Below are positions 32,808 through 41,846 of a stretch of DNA of 64,000 bases, one piece after another. The translations under genes were made by a program, and so were the position numbers. Origin of the DNA: Planctomycetia bacterium (GTDB lineage: Bacteria > Planctomycetota > Planctomycetia > Pirellulales > UBA1268). Each line of letters starts with the position of its first letter. The stretch's first letter is position 1. The stretch covers positions 174,147 through 238,146 of the forward strand of contig BJHK01000002.1 in the NCBI GenBank assembly GCA_014192425.1, written 5' to 3'. The notes below the pieces were generated by a model, which searched no databases, had not been told where the DNA came from, and saw nothing but the letters and a program-made list of their open reading frames with translations.

Positions 32808-34088
32808 GTGAAAGCGAGCAGCACTGTGGCCCCAATCCCCGCAGCCGAGTCAGCCCTCCCGGAAGGGAGTGGCGTGGACCGCGCGGGGCTGATCTTGTTC
32901 ACGCTCGCGGCGATGCAGTTCATCAGCACCGTCGATTTCATGATCGTGATGCCCCTGGGGCCGCTCCTGTTCGACACCCTGGGCATCGACACCGTGCAGT
33001 TCAGCTGGGTCGTCTCGGCCTACACGTTCGCGGCCGGGTGCGCTGGCTTTGCGGCTGCGGCGGTGCTCGACCGCGTGGGACGCAGGTCGGCCTACATCGC
33101 GCTTTCAGCCGGCCTGCTGCTGGGCACCCTGGCCTGCGGCTTGGCGACGAATTACCAGCTGCTGGTCGCGGCTCGGTGCCTGACGGGCGCGTTTGGCGGA
33201 GTGTTGGGCGGTTTGTCGTATGCCATCGTGGCGGACGTGTTTCCCGAGGAGCGGCGCGGCCGGGCGACAGGCTTGCTGATGTCGGCGTTCGCTGTGGCGT
33301 CGGTGGTGGGCGTGCCCATTGGCATCGCGCTGGGCAACCGCTCCGGCTGGGGAGCGCCGTTCCTCGTGCTCGCGGCGCTGGGGCTGCCGCTGTTGGGCAT
33401 GGCCGCGTGGGCGATGCCGCCGCTGACCGGCCACCTGGGCGGGACGCGACGACGTCCCCTGGCCCAGTTGCTGGACACGCTCACGTATCCCTCCCATCGG
33501 CCTGGCTTGGCCCTCACCGCCATCCTGATGTTCGGCGCATTTTCCGTGATTCCCTATATCAGCGCCTCCTACGTGAGCAACGCGGGGGTCACGGAGGCCC
33601 AGTTGCCAGTCGTGTTCGTGGCCGGGGGCATGCTCACGCTCGTGAGCACGCCGCTCGTGGGCCGGCTCATCGATCGCCATGGTGCCCTGCCCGTGTTTCG
33701 TTGCGCGGTGTCGCTGGCGGCCGTGATGACGCTCGTGGTCACTCACCTGCCGTCGGTGGGGCTTGCCGTGGCGGCCCTGGTGGCAAGCTTGATGATGGCG
33801 AGCAACGCGGGGCGGTTGGTGTCCTCCGTATCACTGATCACGGCCAGCATTGAGCCCCGGCGGCGCGGTGGCTTCATGTCGGTCAATTCGTCGGTGCAGC
33901 ACATCGCCAGCGGCCTCGGCACCGTATGCGGTGGGCTGATCTTGGAGGGTGGTGCCGGCGAACCCCTGCGTTATTTTGGAACGGTCGGCATCCTCGCCGT
34001 CGCCGTAACGCTCACGAGCCTCTGGTTCGCCGGCCGCGTGCGGCCTGTCGCGGCATCCATCTCTCGGTCCGTCAGTTCTGGATGCTGA
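32808..34088 (+). CDS. MFS transporter (drug/arabinose-efflux type)
   Basis: 426 residues from a GTG at 32808; a second GTG at 32874, preceded by AAGGGAG, is equally plausible and would remove 22 polar residues. Twelve hydrophobic segments are readable. The first is LILFTLAAMQFISTVDFMIV. The MFS motif A region is VLDRVGRRSAYIALSAGLLL, then LTGAFGGVLGGLSYAIVADV FPEERRGRA. The second half begins LALTAILMFGAFSVIPYISA, with GRLIDRHGALPVFR as its motif. The VDFMIVMPLGP start is typical of the bacterial arabinose-efflux/multidrug H+-antiporter branch. It is probably an inner-membrane proton-driven exporter. Its stop overlaps a tiny ORF (ATGCTGA), see 34159. Confidence 0.9.
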   Translation: MKASSTVAPIPAAESALPEGSGVDRAGLILFTLAAMQFISTVDFMIVMPLGPLLFDTLGIDTVQFSWVVSAYTFAAGCAGFAAAAVLDRVGRRSAYIALSAGLLLGTLACGLATNYQLLVAARCLTGAFGGVLGGLSYAIVADVFPEERRGRATGLLMSAFAVASVVGVPIGIALGNRSGWGAPFLVLAALGLPLLGMAAWAMPPLTGHLGGTRRRPLAQLLDTLTYPSHRPGLALTAILMFGAFSVIPYISASYVSNAGVTEAQLPVVFVAGGMLTLVSTPLVGRLIDRHGALPVFRCAVSLAAVMTLVVTHLPSVGLAVAALVASLMMASNAGRLVSSVSLITASIEPRRRGGFMSVNSSVQHIASGLGTVCGGLILEGGAGEPLRYFGTVGILAVAVTLTSLWFAGRVRPVAASISRSVSSGC

Positions 34089-34158
34089 ACGAGGTGAGCG
34101 ACTGGACCGCGGATTGCGCCTGCTCGACGCCGCTGCGGCAGCCGACAGGAGGAAAAAA

Positions 34159-34311
34159 ATGACGAACTATCCTTGGGATCCAAACCGCGAGCCGATTCCC
34201 AAGCTCAGGCCAGCCGTCACGCCGCTGGCCACAAGGGAAGTTCGGCACGCAACGCGAAGACGCGACCGGCAGGCTTGGGGACGACGATCACTACACCGGC
34301 GGCCGTCATAG
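34159..34311 (+). CDS. Possible 50-residue small protein or truncated gene start
   Basis: An unusually strong ribosome site (AGGAGG, 6 A residues, ATG) precedes MTNYPWDPNREPIPKLRPAV. The first 25 residues look like real protein; the rest (TREVRHATRRRDRQAWGRRS) is what a wrong frame of GC-rich DNA looks like. One base shift after about residue 26 gives GKFGTQREDATGRLGDDDHY, which reads better, so a frameshifted remnant of a longer gene is likely. Its ATG overlaps the stop of a 26-residue ORF (34082-34162) that itself overlaps the exporter stop. No family recognised. Confidence 0.25.
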   Translation: MTNYPWDPNREPIPKLRPAVTPLATREVRHATRRRDRQAWGRRSLHRRPS

Positions 34312-34340
34312 CCGTCCGCCGAGGATCAACTTTGCTCGGC

Positions 34341-36638
34341 TCAGGCCGCGTCGGCGGTGTCCTCGGAGGTGTGGGTGCCGTTGGCCCCGTTCGCCTTGCG
34401 GCGGCGGAGTCGGCGGAGCCCAACCACCGCGATGCCGCTGCCGATGCCGAGCAAGCCGAGCGTCAGCGGCTCGGGAACGATCACCAGTTGGCCGTAGGAG
34501 GAACCGCCTTCAACGACGTTGTTGCGGAATTCCATCACCGTAGTTCCGGAGGTCACCTGCCAGACGTCACCCACGAGTGACCACGTGCCCGAGTACTGGC
34601 TGGCAGGATCGAAGACGATACTACCGAACGTCCCGCTGGTCTTGTCGAGTTCGTATTTGAACAAGTTGAACGTGCCGCTCGAGAACGTCTGCGTGAAGTT
34701 CAGCGTCATCGTGCCGCCATAGGTCAGGGCGCCGCCGTTCACTCCGGCCGTGATGTCGATGGCGTCATAGTGCGTGCCCCGCGCGGAGCCGGTGATCTCC
34801 ATGATCACGTTGCCGGTCGAACCGAGCGCGACCGACGTGTCGTCGAAGGTCAGAAGCCCAGGACTGTTGCCCGGGGAGAGCTTGCCATTGATCGTGACGG
34901 TCGTCGGGCCGCCGCCGCCGCCGGCCACGGTGCCGCTGCCCATCAGCGTCTGGCTGCCGGTGAACGTGTACGCCGTGTCGGTGACGTCGAGCCTGGCGCC
35001 GGAGCCGGCCGCGGTGCCGACGACGACGGTGCGGCTCGAACCGATCGACGCGCCCGCGCCGATCGTCAATCTGCCGGCCTCGATCTGCGTCGTTCCGGTG
35101 TAGGCGTGACTGCCACCGAGCACCCAGCGACCCAGGCCGGACTTGATGAGCGCCGTCTGGCCGCCGTTGTCAGCCAGGGCGGTGGTGAGCGTGTTCGTCC
35201 CGGTGTTCGTACCGGAGAGCGTGAACACCCGGGCACCGGTTTGACCGTTGAAGCCGATCGTGCCGCCGCCGGTGAAGCTCAGCGCCCCCGTCGTGCCGTC
35301 GGCGATGATGCCGCCGCCGCCCGTGCCGATGCTAAACAGGCGGTTGGTGGTGGAACCGGTGCCGCCGGAATATCGAAGGCTGCCGCCGTTCAAGACGAGG
35401 TTTGAGGCGGATGTGGTTGAAATACCGAGACTATTGAAGAAACCAAATCGAACACTCACGTTGGTGCCAGCTGAGGACCAAGGAGCGCTCACGGTGAACG
35501 TCGTTGCGGAGGTCACGGCTGTGACCGTGCCAGAGTAACCACCAGCGCCTCCAAGGATCCCATTGATTCCAAAAATATTCATGCCCACCTGAATTCCGGC
35601 CACTGATGCGATCGTGCCGGTAGTGCCATTAAGCGTGCCGGAGATAGTTCCGGTGACGCCCGCATCGGCAAGCGCGCGGATATCGAGGACGCCGCCCTGG
35701 ATTACCGTAGGCAGAGAGTAGGCATTCTGGCTGTTTGCGAGCGTCAACGTACCAGACTCGAGCTTCAGCAAGCCCAGACCTCCTTGTGCCCGAAACGTAT
35801 TAACATCGTTGGTAATCTGGGCGGAAAGAGTGGAACTGACGGTGGAGGCTAATCCGAGAATTGAATTTGAAACTCCGTAGATTCGTGAATTAGTGGCACC
35901 ACCGGTCGGGTTCAAAAAGATCTGGGTTCCCGTCGCTAAAACCAGTTCAGCTGCTTGGATGTTCGCCATCTCCAAACTCACGCCGTACTTGATCGCAGAT
36001 GCGGCAGAGATGGTCGTTTGGTCCGAAACCAACAACTTTCCGGTCCACGTGTTCGCCGCGTTGGAAATGGTCAAACCGGTGCCGGCGCCCCCCGCAACAT
36101 TCGAATTCAGTGTCGCGGTTCCAGTGAGTTTTGACTGTAGCAAGACATTCGAATTCCCACTCTGGTTAAAGGCAACTGTACCGCTGGCAAGATCCAGTGT
36201 GAGGTTCGAAGCGAACGTGGTGGTAGCGGCAGCGTTTCGGTTGAAGGCGTTGAAACCGCCGCCGTTGAACGTGAGCGTGGGCATAGATCCCGTTGCTGCC
36301 TGAAACGTCAGCAAGTTGGTCGGGCCCACTGTCGCGGTGATCATCGAAGTCATCGTTGTGGACGAGGTTGCAAACTCGAACGTCGTGGCGCCGGATAACG
36401 TGCCCGTGATGTTGTTGTTGATCACACCACCTGTCCACAGACTCGGATTGCTGTAGTTGTAGGTGCCGCTGAACACTCCGGATAACTGGGCATGAGCGGC
36501 CTGCTGCATCGAGACGGCGGCCAGGCAGGCGGCGAGGAGGGGCACGACGATCCGGCCGCGCGTTGGCGTCACCCTTGCTCGAGAATCACGACCGCGTGCG
36601 GCGTTCCGCGAAGCATTGGTCAAGGCTAAAATACGCAT
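34341..36638 (-). CDS. PEP-CTERM protein with autotransporter-type beta-strand repeats
   Basis: 765 residues. The long positively charged leader (residues 1-50, ending MQQAAHA) is a signal peptide; a G-run 8 nt upstream could serve as ribosome site. The body is almost entirely Gly/Thr/Ser/Asn-rich beta-helix-like sequence. Residues about 505-540 form a recognisable autotransporter-associated repeat (LGRWVLGGSHAYTGTTQIEA, then GRLTIGAGASIGSS), and KLSPGNSPGLLTFDDTSVAL is the usual spacer near the end. The C-terminus is the sorting signal VPEPLTLGLLGIGSGIAVVG, followed by LRRLRRRK. This is the PEP-CTERM anchor processed by exosortase. The protein is exported and probably displayed or shed as matrix. 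No exosortase gene is in the window. Mid-gene GC is lower than its neighbours. Confidence 0.9.
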   Translation of the reverse strand: MRILALTNASRNAARGRDSRARVTPTRGRIVVPLLAACLAAVSMQQAAHAQLSGVFSGTYNYSNPSLWTGGVINNNITGTLSGATTFEFATSSTTMTSMITATVGPTNLLTFQAATGSMPTLTFNGGGFNAFNRNAAATTTFASNLTLDLASGTVAFNQSGNSNVLLQSKLTGTATLNSNVAGGAGTGLTISNAANTWTGKLLVSDQTTISAASAIKYGVSLEMANIQAAELVLATGTQIFLNPTGGATNSRIYGVSNSILGLASTVSSTLSAQITNDVNTFRAQGGLGLLKLESGTLTLANSQNAYSLPTVIQGGVLDIRALADAGVTGTISGTLNGTTGTIASVAGIQVGMNIFGINGILGGAGGYSGTVTAVTSATTFTVSAPWSSAGTNVSVRFGFFNSLGISTTSASNLVLNGGSLRYSGGTGSTTNRLFSIGTGGGGIIADGTTGALSFTGGGTIGFNGQTGARVFTLSGTNTGTNTLTTALADNGGQTALIKSGLGRWVLGGSHAYTGTTQIEAGRLTIGAGASIGSSRTVVVGTAAGSGARLDVTDTAYTFTGSQTLMGSGTVAGGGGGPTTVTINGKLSPGNSPGLLTFDDTSVALGSTGNVIMEITGSARGTHYDAIDITAGVNGGALTYGGTMTLNFTQTFSSGTFNLFKYELDKTSGTFGSIVFDPASQYSGTWSLVGDVWQVTSGTTVMEFRNNVVEGGSSYGQLVIVPEPLTLGLLGIGSGIAVVGLRRLRRRKANGANGTHTSEDTADAA

Positions 36639-37041
36639 AAATGCCCCCCCTGATTACTTGAAGCCCATTCGATGGCGCTAGAGCATCATCGAAAAATGGA
36701 CGGAACCCCCCATCTAAATCCCCAAGCTCAGTTAATAAGAATCCACCGCAACATGCTTGTCAAGGTGGTTGGGCGCGGCAGCGACGGAATTCTTCGCACA
36801 TCCCCCAAAGGTGGCGAAAGACGCCGTGTGGAACCCGCCCCCGTAGGGCGTTCGGGCCACGAGCGGGTTGGAAAAGGTGTCAGGACTGAACCGGACCCCC
36901 AAGGCCGCTCCCCCCGAGGCTTACGAGTCGCTCGGCAGCCGGGAGACCCTTACCGAAGTGCGCCACTGACCGGGCTATCCAAATATCCTGCTGTTTCCGG
37001 CCCCGAGAAGATCGCGATGGGCCGGATTTTTCCCCCGGCGC
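36639..37041. other. Intergenic stretch holding an inverted, diverged IS91-like end
   Basis: No gene seen between the PEP-CTERM gene (upstream side) and the hemE stop. The left half includes the PEP-CTERM promoter region; the right half is the relic end described at 36890-36980. Confidence 0.5.
36890..36980 (+). mobile_element. IS91-like element G, solo right end, diverged and inverted
   Basis: The plus strand ends CCACTGACCGGGCTATCC at 36980, the reverse complement of the right end seen five times between 2192 and 17747. Going left, GGCTTACGAGTCGCTCGGC and the preceding G/C-rich block align with CGACTCGTGAGCGTAGGG and GGAGCGGCC of copies B-D, with many substitutions. No transposase sequence accompanies it. 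It faces the opposite way from all other copies and is the oldest-looking. Confidence 0.55.
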
Positions 37042-38109
37042 TCAAAAACCCTTCACGGTGGCGATCAATTCGAGGACGTTCTCGACCGGCGTCTGCGGCA
37101 GCACGCCGTGCCCGAGGTTGAAGATGTGGCCGGGGCGGCCTGCCGCCCGGGCGAGCACCTCGCGGGTGCGCCGATGCACGGTCTCGCGGTCGGCGAGAAG
37201 CACGGCAGGATCGAGGTTGCCCTGCACCGCGCGGTCGTGCCCCACCGCCTCCCAGCCGCGGTCGAGGTCGATCCGCCAATCGATGCCGATCACGGATCCC
37301 CCCGCCTCGCGCAACAGCGGCAGAAGCGCCGGGTTGCCGGTCGCGAAGTGAATCACCGGCGCCCGCGCCGCGGCGGCGGCCATCGCCGCCCGGCTGTGGG
37401 GCAGGACGTAGCGCCGATAATCGTCGGGCCCGAGGCAGCCGACCCAGCTGTCGAAGAGCTGCACGATCTGGGCGCCGGCGTCGAGCTGGGCGACGAGGTA
37501 CCGGCTCACCGCCCTGGCCAGCCGCCCCATCAGGTCGTGCCAGGCCGACTCGCTGCGATACATCAGCGACTTGGTGTGCAGCCAGGCGCGGCTCGTGCCC
37601 CCCTCGATGCAGTAGCTGGCCAGCGTGAACGGCGCCCCAGCGAAGCCGATGACGGGAATCGAGTCGTCGAGACCGGCCCGCGTCGCCCGGACCACGTCCA
37701 TGACGTAGCCGAGCCGGCCGACGTCGGCGAGCTCGCGGACCCGGCCGAGGTCCCCCGCCTCGCGGACGGGATTGTGGATCACCGGCCCCTCGCCGGCGGC
37801 GAACTCGAGCTCGAAGCCCATCGGCTCGAGAATCGGCAACAGGTCGCTGAAGATGATCGCCGCGTCGACGCCGAGCCGCTCCACCGTCGCCAGCATCACC
37901 TCCGCCGAGAGCCGCGGGTTCTTGCAGAGCTCCATGAAGCCGACCTTCTCGCGGACGGCCCGATACTCGGGGAGATAGCGGCCCGCCTGGCGCATCAGCC
38001 ACACCGGGGTCCGCTCCACGGGCTCGCTGCGGCAGGCGCGCATCATCAGCGAGCGGCTGCGCGGATCGCCCGGCGGGGCGGGTACGGGAGCGGGCGGCGG
38101 GGAATCCAC
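37042..38109 (-). CDS. hemE: Uroporphyrinogen decarboxylase
   Basis: The core is unmistakable: SEPVERTPVWLMRQAGRYLP, EYRAVREKVGFMELCKNPRL, AIIFSDLLPILEPMGFELEF, IGFAGAPFTLASYCIEGG, LFDSWVGCLGPDDYRRY, IDWRIDLDRGWEAVGHDRAV, QGNLDPAVLLADRE and FNLGHGVLPQTPVENVLELI. The invariant Arg and Asp residues of the substrate pocket are in the first and third blocks. The enzyme converts uroporphyrinogen III to coproporphyrinogen III in the cytoplasm. The start is uncertain: a GTG at 38109 (355 residues) is used; the pair of ATGs at 38046 and 38043 would give a shorter normal-length enzyme without the Pro-rich prefix. It is divergent from the ccsA-like/hemA pair with a 131-bp gap. Confidence 0.93.
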   Translation of the reverse strand: MDSPPPAPVPAPPGDPRSRSLMMRACRSEPVERTPVWLMRQAGRYLPEYRAVREKVGFMELCKNPRLSAEVMLATVERLGVDAAIIFSDLLPILEPMGFELEFAAGEGPVIHNPVREAGDLGRVRELADVGRLGYVMDVVRATRAGLDDSIPVIGFAGAPFTLASYCIEGGTSRAWLHTKSLMYRSESAWHDLMGRLARAVSRYLVAQLDAGAQIVQLFDSWVGCLGPDDYRRYVLPHSRAAMAAAAARAPVIHFATGNPALLPLLREAGGSVIGIDWRIDLDRGWEAVGHDRAVQGNLDPAVLLADRETVHRRTREVLARAAGRPGHIFNLGHGVLPQTPVENVLELIATVKGF

Positions 38110-38240
38110 GGACGAGGCCTCGGAACGCGGGAGGCGGACCTCTGCCCGCCGGCGGGCGGAGTATACGCCCGCGCCGCCCCGCCGGCGCACCCGGCCGGGA
38201 ACGGGACGACGAACTACAATGCAAGCCGGCAGGAGCCAGC

Positions 38241-39161
38241 ATGTCCGAATTCATCTCCCGGATCTCGATCGTCTGCTTCGCGGCGAGCTACGCGGTGGCG
38301 CTCGGCTGCGAGGCGTCGCGGCCCGTGTTTCGCTCCGCCGTCCGCGGATTCACGCTCATCGGCTTCGCCGCGGCCGGGCTCGCCGCCCACACGCTGTTCC
38401 TCGGTTGGCGGGCCGCCACCGCCTCGGCCGTGCCGCTGTCGAGCCCGTTCGACTGGTACCTGCTGGCGGCCTGGCTGCTGGCGGCCGGCTACCTGTACTT
38501 CACGATCGCCAATCCGCGGACGCCGGTGGGCCTGTTCATGCTTCCGGTCGTGCTGGCGCTGGTCGGCGCGGCGCAACTCTCCAGCCGCGAGCCGTTTCCG
38601 CAGAGCCCGGCCACGCAGGTCTGGGGGGCGATCCACGGCTGCTTCAACCTCGCGGCCAGCGTGAGCGTCGCGATCGCCGCCACCGCCGGGCTGATGTGGC
38701 TCATTCAAGCGTCGCGGCTGGCCCGCAAGCAGCCGCCGCAACGCGGCTTCCGGATGCCGAGTCTGGAGCGGCTGGCCCATATCACCGACCGTGGCCTGAC
38801 GATCGCTGCCTGGACCGCCGCGGCGGGCTTCGTGTCGGGCATCGTGCTCAACGCCGTGAACCACAGCCGTGGACTTCTCGAGACCGTTCCCTGGACCGAT
38901 CCGGTCGTGCTGCGGATGGCGGCGCTGGTCGCCTGGCTGATCGTGGCCGATTGGCTCTCGACCGCCGCCCGGTGCCGGCCCGACGGCGGCCGGGTGACGG
39001 CCTGGCTGTCCGTCGCGAGCCTCGGCGTGCTCGCGGGCTCGATCCTTTGGGGCCTGTTCGGCGCGACGCGGCACGGCATGCCGCCGCTGCCCGCGGCTGT
39101 TGTCGTGCCCGCGCCGCCGGAAGCCGCGGGCGACGCCGCCGCCGGAGGGCCGCTGCCATGA
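38241..39161 (+). CDS. CcsA/HemX-like cytochrome c assembly membrane protein
   Basis: 306 residues; AGGAG 6 nt before the ATG. Eight or so hydrophobic segments are readable, beginning ISIVCFAASYAVALGCEASR and including LLAAWLLAAGYLYFTIAN, VVLALVGAAQLSSREPF and TAAAGFVSGIVLNAVNHSRG. The His residues in IHGCFNLAASVSVAIAA and VNHSRG are positioned like the haem-ligand His residues of the CcmC/CcsA family, although the WWD motif is not obvious. It overlaps hemA by ATGA, as HemX-type members of this family often do, and is probably co-translated with it. Role by context: haem handling or regulation of glutamyl-tRNA reductase in the inner membrane. CcsA versus HemX cannot be settled here. Confidence 0.8.
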   Translation: MSEFISRISIVCFAASYAVALGCEASRPVFRSAVRGFTLIGFAAAGLAAHTLFLGWRAATASAVPLSSPFDWYLLAAWLLAAGYLYFTIANPRTPVGLFMLPVVLALVGAAQLSSREPFPQSPATQVWGAIHGCFNLAASVSVAIAATAGLMWLIQASRLARKQPPQRGFRMPSLERLAHITDRGLTIAAWTAAAGFVSGIVLNAVNHSRGLLETVPWTDPVVLRMAALVAWLIVADWLSTAARCRPDGGRVTAWLSVASLGVLAGSILWGLFGATRHGMPPLPAAVVVPAPPEAAGDAAAGGPLP

Positions 39162-40450
39162 CGAGCGATGGCCCGATGCAATTGGCCTTCGTCGGCGGCA
39201 CGCACCGCACCGTGCCCCTCGACCTGCGCGAGCGGCTGGCGTTTTCCGCCGACCAGGCGGCCGCGGCGCTGGCCCGGTTTCGCGATCGGTTTCCCGGCCG
39301 CGAGGCGGTGCTCCTTTCCACCTGCAACCGGGTCGAGTTCTACGCCGCCGGCGGCGCGAACGCGGCCCCGCCCCCCGCCGCCGAGCTCGTCTCGTTCCTC
39401 GCCGACTGCCGGGGCATCGACGTCGGACTGCTTCAGCCCGTGCTCGCCCGCGAGCGGGACGAGGCGGTCGTCCGCCACCTGTTCGCGGTGGCCTCGGGAC
39501 TCGACAGCATGGTCCTCGGCGAGCCGCAGATCCTCGCCCAGGTCAAGCAGGCCTGGTCGCTCGCCCAGGACAGTCGGACCACCGGGCCGCTGACCGGCGA
39601 GATGTTCCAGGCGGCGCTGCGAACCGCCAAGCGGGTGGCCACGGAGACGGCTCTCGGCCGCGAGCGTGTGTCGATCCCGAGCGTGGCGGTGGCCGACTTC
39701 GCCAGTGGCGTCTTCGAGCGATTCGACGACAAGCGGGTCCTGCTCCTCGGCGCGGGCAAGATGGCCGCCGAGACGCTCCGCTACCTGCGCGAGGCGGGAG
39801 CGCGGGACGTGACGGTCGTCAACCGCACCGCCACGCGGGCCGTCGAGCTCGCCGCCCGGCTCGGCGCCCGGCCGGGAAACTTCGCCGAACTCGCGGCCGA
39901 GCTCGCCGCGGCGGACGTCGTCGTGAGCACGACGGCCGCGACCGAGCCCGTCGTCACCGAGGCGCTGTTCGCGGCGGTCGAGCCAGCCCGTGGCGGCCGG
40001 CCGCTCGTCGTCCTCGACCTGGCGGTGCCGCGGGATTTCGACCCGCGAATCGGTGGCCGGCCCGGCGTCTGGCTGTATTCGGTGGACGACCTGGCCACGG
40101 CCTGCGCCGCCAACCGACGCAGCCGACAGCGCGAGCTCCCGGCCGCGCAGGCGATCGTCGAGGAGGAGACGCTGCGGTTCATGGGGGACCTGCACCACCG
40201 CTCGACGGCACCGGTGATCGAGCAGCTGCGGGCGGGCTGGAACGAGACCGGCGAGGCGGAGCTCGACCGGCTCTTCCGCCGGCTTCCGGAACTCGCGGAC
40301 AACGAACGGGCGGAGATCCGCCAGGCCTTCGAGCGCTACGCGGCGAAACTCCTCCATCCGCCGCTGGCCTCGCTGCGAAACGAGAGCCGCGCCGGCCCGC
40401 CGCATGGCCTGCTCGACGCCCTGCGCCGGCTGTTCGACCTCAAGGAGTGA
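39158..40450 (+). CDS. hemA: Glutamyl-tRNA reductase
   Basis: 430 residues, start ATG at 39158 overlapping the upstream stop. Catalytic Cys56 lies in VLLSTCNRVEFYAAGG. Other family blocks: LFAVASGLDSMVLGEPQILA, QVKQAWSLAQDSRTTGP, FQAALRTAKRVATETALGRE, the NADPH-binding RVLLLGAGKMAAETLRYLRE, and VVVSTTAATEPVVTEALF. The C-terminal dimerisation helix ends with LLDALRRLFDLKE. It reduces glutamyl-tRNA to glutamate-1-semialdehyde, the first step of C5 tetrapyrrole synthesis. With hemE across the divergent promoter and a haem-export-like protein upstream, this is a small tetrapyrrole cluster. Complete and normal length. Confidence 0.96.
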   Translation: MTSDGPMQLAFVGGTHRTVPLDLRERLAFSADQAAAALARFRDRFPGREAVLLSTCNRVEFYAAGGANAAPPPAAELVSFLADCRGIDVGLLQPVLARERDEAVVRHLFAVASGLDSMVLGEPQILAQVKQAWSLAQDSRTTGPLTGEMFQAALRTAKRVATETALGRERVSIPSVAVADFASGVFERFDDKRVLLLGAGKMAAETLRYLREAGARDVTVVNRTATRAVELAARLGARPGNFAELAAELAAADVVVSTTAATEPVVTEALFAAVEPARGGRPLVVLDLAVPRDFDPRIGGRPGVWLYSVDDLATACAANRRSRQRELPAAQAIVEEETLRFMGDLHHRSTAPVIEQLRAGWNETGEAELDRLFRRLPELADNERAEIRQAFERYAAKLLHPPLASLRNESRAGPPHGLLDALRRLFDLKE

Positions 40451-40538
40451 CGGCGACTGCGGTCGACGCCCGACCGATGCCGGGTCACGTCATCCGCTTC
40501 CCGCGTGCCGACGGCCGCTCACCGCCGGTCCGGCGTGA

Positions 40539-41666
40539 TCACTTGCCTGCCGGGGGCAGGCAGTAGACGAGGGCGAGGAGCGCGTAGCTCGTGACGAGCT
40601 TCGGGTTGTCCTCCATCCAGCGCCGGTCCTCGTTGACCCACGAGCCGTCGGGCCGCTGCTTGCCGATCACGACGTCGGAGAGCTCGCTGCGCCAATCATG
40701 CACCTTGCCCGCGGCGTCGGTGAACGTGTCCTCGCCGAGGACGGCGAGCGACTTGGCCGCGGTGTGGAGATAGTAGAACAGGCCCGACTGTCCCATGCCG
40801 GGGTTCTCCTTGAACGTGTAGTGCTTCCCCAGCCAGGTGACCGCCGCCTTGACACGCGGGTCGTCCTTCTTCAGGCCGGCATAGATCATGCTCTTCAGGC
40901 CGGCGTAGGTCATCGAGCCGTAGCTCCGCAAACCTCCCTCGGGCGTCTGGCCGGCCTGGCTCTCGCCGCCGGCGGCGGGGGTGTAGTAGAAGCCCCCTTT
41001 TTGGTCGTCGCCGGTCGCCTTGGCGGGGAACGGCTGGTCGTTGTCGGGCCCGACGAGGTTCTGTGTCCGCGACACGAAGACCAGCGCCTTCTGGATGGCG
41101 GGATCGGTGTCGCTGGCCCCGACGCTCTTCAGGGCCTCGATCATGAACTGCGTGTTGGAGAGGTCGGGACGCCCCTTCTTGCCGTAGCCGGCGCCGCCGA
41201 AGGCCGGATCGGCCCGGCCCTTGCCCTCGCCGTCGTCCCACTGGAGTTCGCGGATGTAGCCCTGCGCGTCCTTGATCTCCGCGTCGAAGCGGCCGTCCTT
41301 GTTTGCGGCCGCGAGTACGAGCATCGCCAAACCCGTCTCGTAGTTGCTGACGGGCGATTCCTTGCCGTGGATGCCGCCGTCAGGCTGCCTGAAGGACAGG
41401 ATGTACGTGATCCCCTTCTCGATGGCGGCCGCGTCCTCGGGCCGATCGGCCTTCGCCAGCGCCAGCACCGCCAACGCCGTGACCGCCGGCCCCGCCTCGG
41501 CCGCGAAGCTGCCGTCGGCGGCCTGCCCCTGCTCGACGAGGTACTTCGCACCCGTGGCGATCGCGGCACGGATCGCGGCCGGATCGGCGGCCGTCGCCGC
41601 CGGCATCACGAGACCGGCGAGCAGGATGGGGAGGAGCGGACGGTGCAGGCGCGATAGCCGGAGCAT
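40539..41666 (-). CDS. Secreted prenyltransferase/squalene-oxidase-repeat protein
   Basis: 375 residues. Signal peptide MLRLSRLHRPLLPILLAGLV ending near TAADP. Repeated alpha/alpha-barrel units follow: AIATGAKYLVEQGQAADGSF, IEKGITYILSFRQPDGGIHG, IQKALVFVSRTQNLVGPDND, VKAAVTWLGKHYTFKENPGM and a last IGKQRPDGSWVNEDRRWMED. The Q.(A/P)DGS(F/W) pattern is the QW-like repeat of squalene-hopene cyclase-fold proteins. The catalytic DxDD motif of real cyclases is absent and the length is about half, so it is more likely a binding or structural relative, common in planctomycetes. Its stop lies 88 bp from that of hemA (convergent). No partner can be inferred. Confidence 0.8.
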   Translation of the reverse strand: MLRLSRLHRPLLPILLAGLVMPAATAADPAAIRAAIATGAKYLVEQGQAADGSFAAEAGPAVTALAVLALAKADRPEDAAAIEKGITYILSFRQPDGGIHGKESPVSNYETGLAMLVLAAANKDGRFDAEIKDAQGYIRELQWDDGEGKGRADPAFGGAGYGKKGRPDLSNTQFMIEALKSVGASDTDPAIQKALVFVSRTQNLVGPDNDQPFPAKATGDDQKGGFYYTPAAGGESQAGQTPEGGLRSYGSMTYAGLKSMIYAGLKKDDPRVKAAVTWLGKHYTFKENPGMGQSGLFYYLHTAAKSLAVLGEDTFTDAAGKVHDWRSELSDVVIGKQRPDGSWVNEDRRWMEDNPKLVTSYALLALVYCLPPAGK

Positions 41667-41846
41667 GGGTTCCCTTTCTCAGTGCGCTGGGGCGGGCATC
41701 CGCTGAAAGCGTAGCGGCGGTCGATCCCGCGGGCCACCGTTTCCGGCCGGGCAGGCGGAGGAATTTTCCACCGCGCCGCGGAACGATTCGCCATTCCGGG
41801 GCCGCGTCGCCGATGGCGCCGGCTCCGCTGTGCGGCGGAACGCCGT

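Noticed and set aside
30745-34340. The ligase/exporter block as a full biosynthetic gene cluster
   Set aside because: Only one adenylating enzyme and one exporter are present; no carrier protein, condensation, cyclase or modifying enzyme is nearby.
36639-37041. Possible RNA gene or riboswitch between the PEP-CTERM gene and hemE
   Set aside because: Most of the right half aligns with an IS91-like end, and no clover-leaf or known aptamer core was seen.
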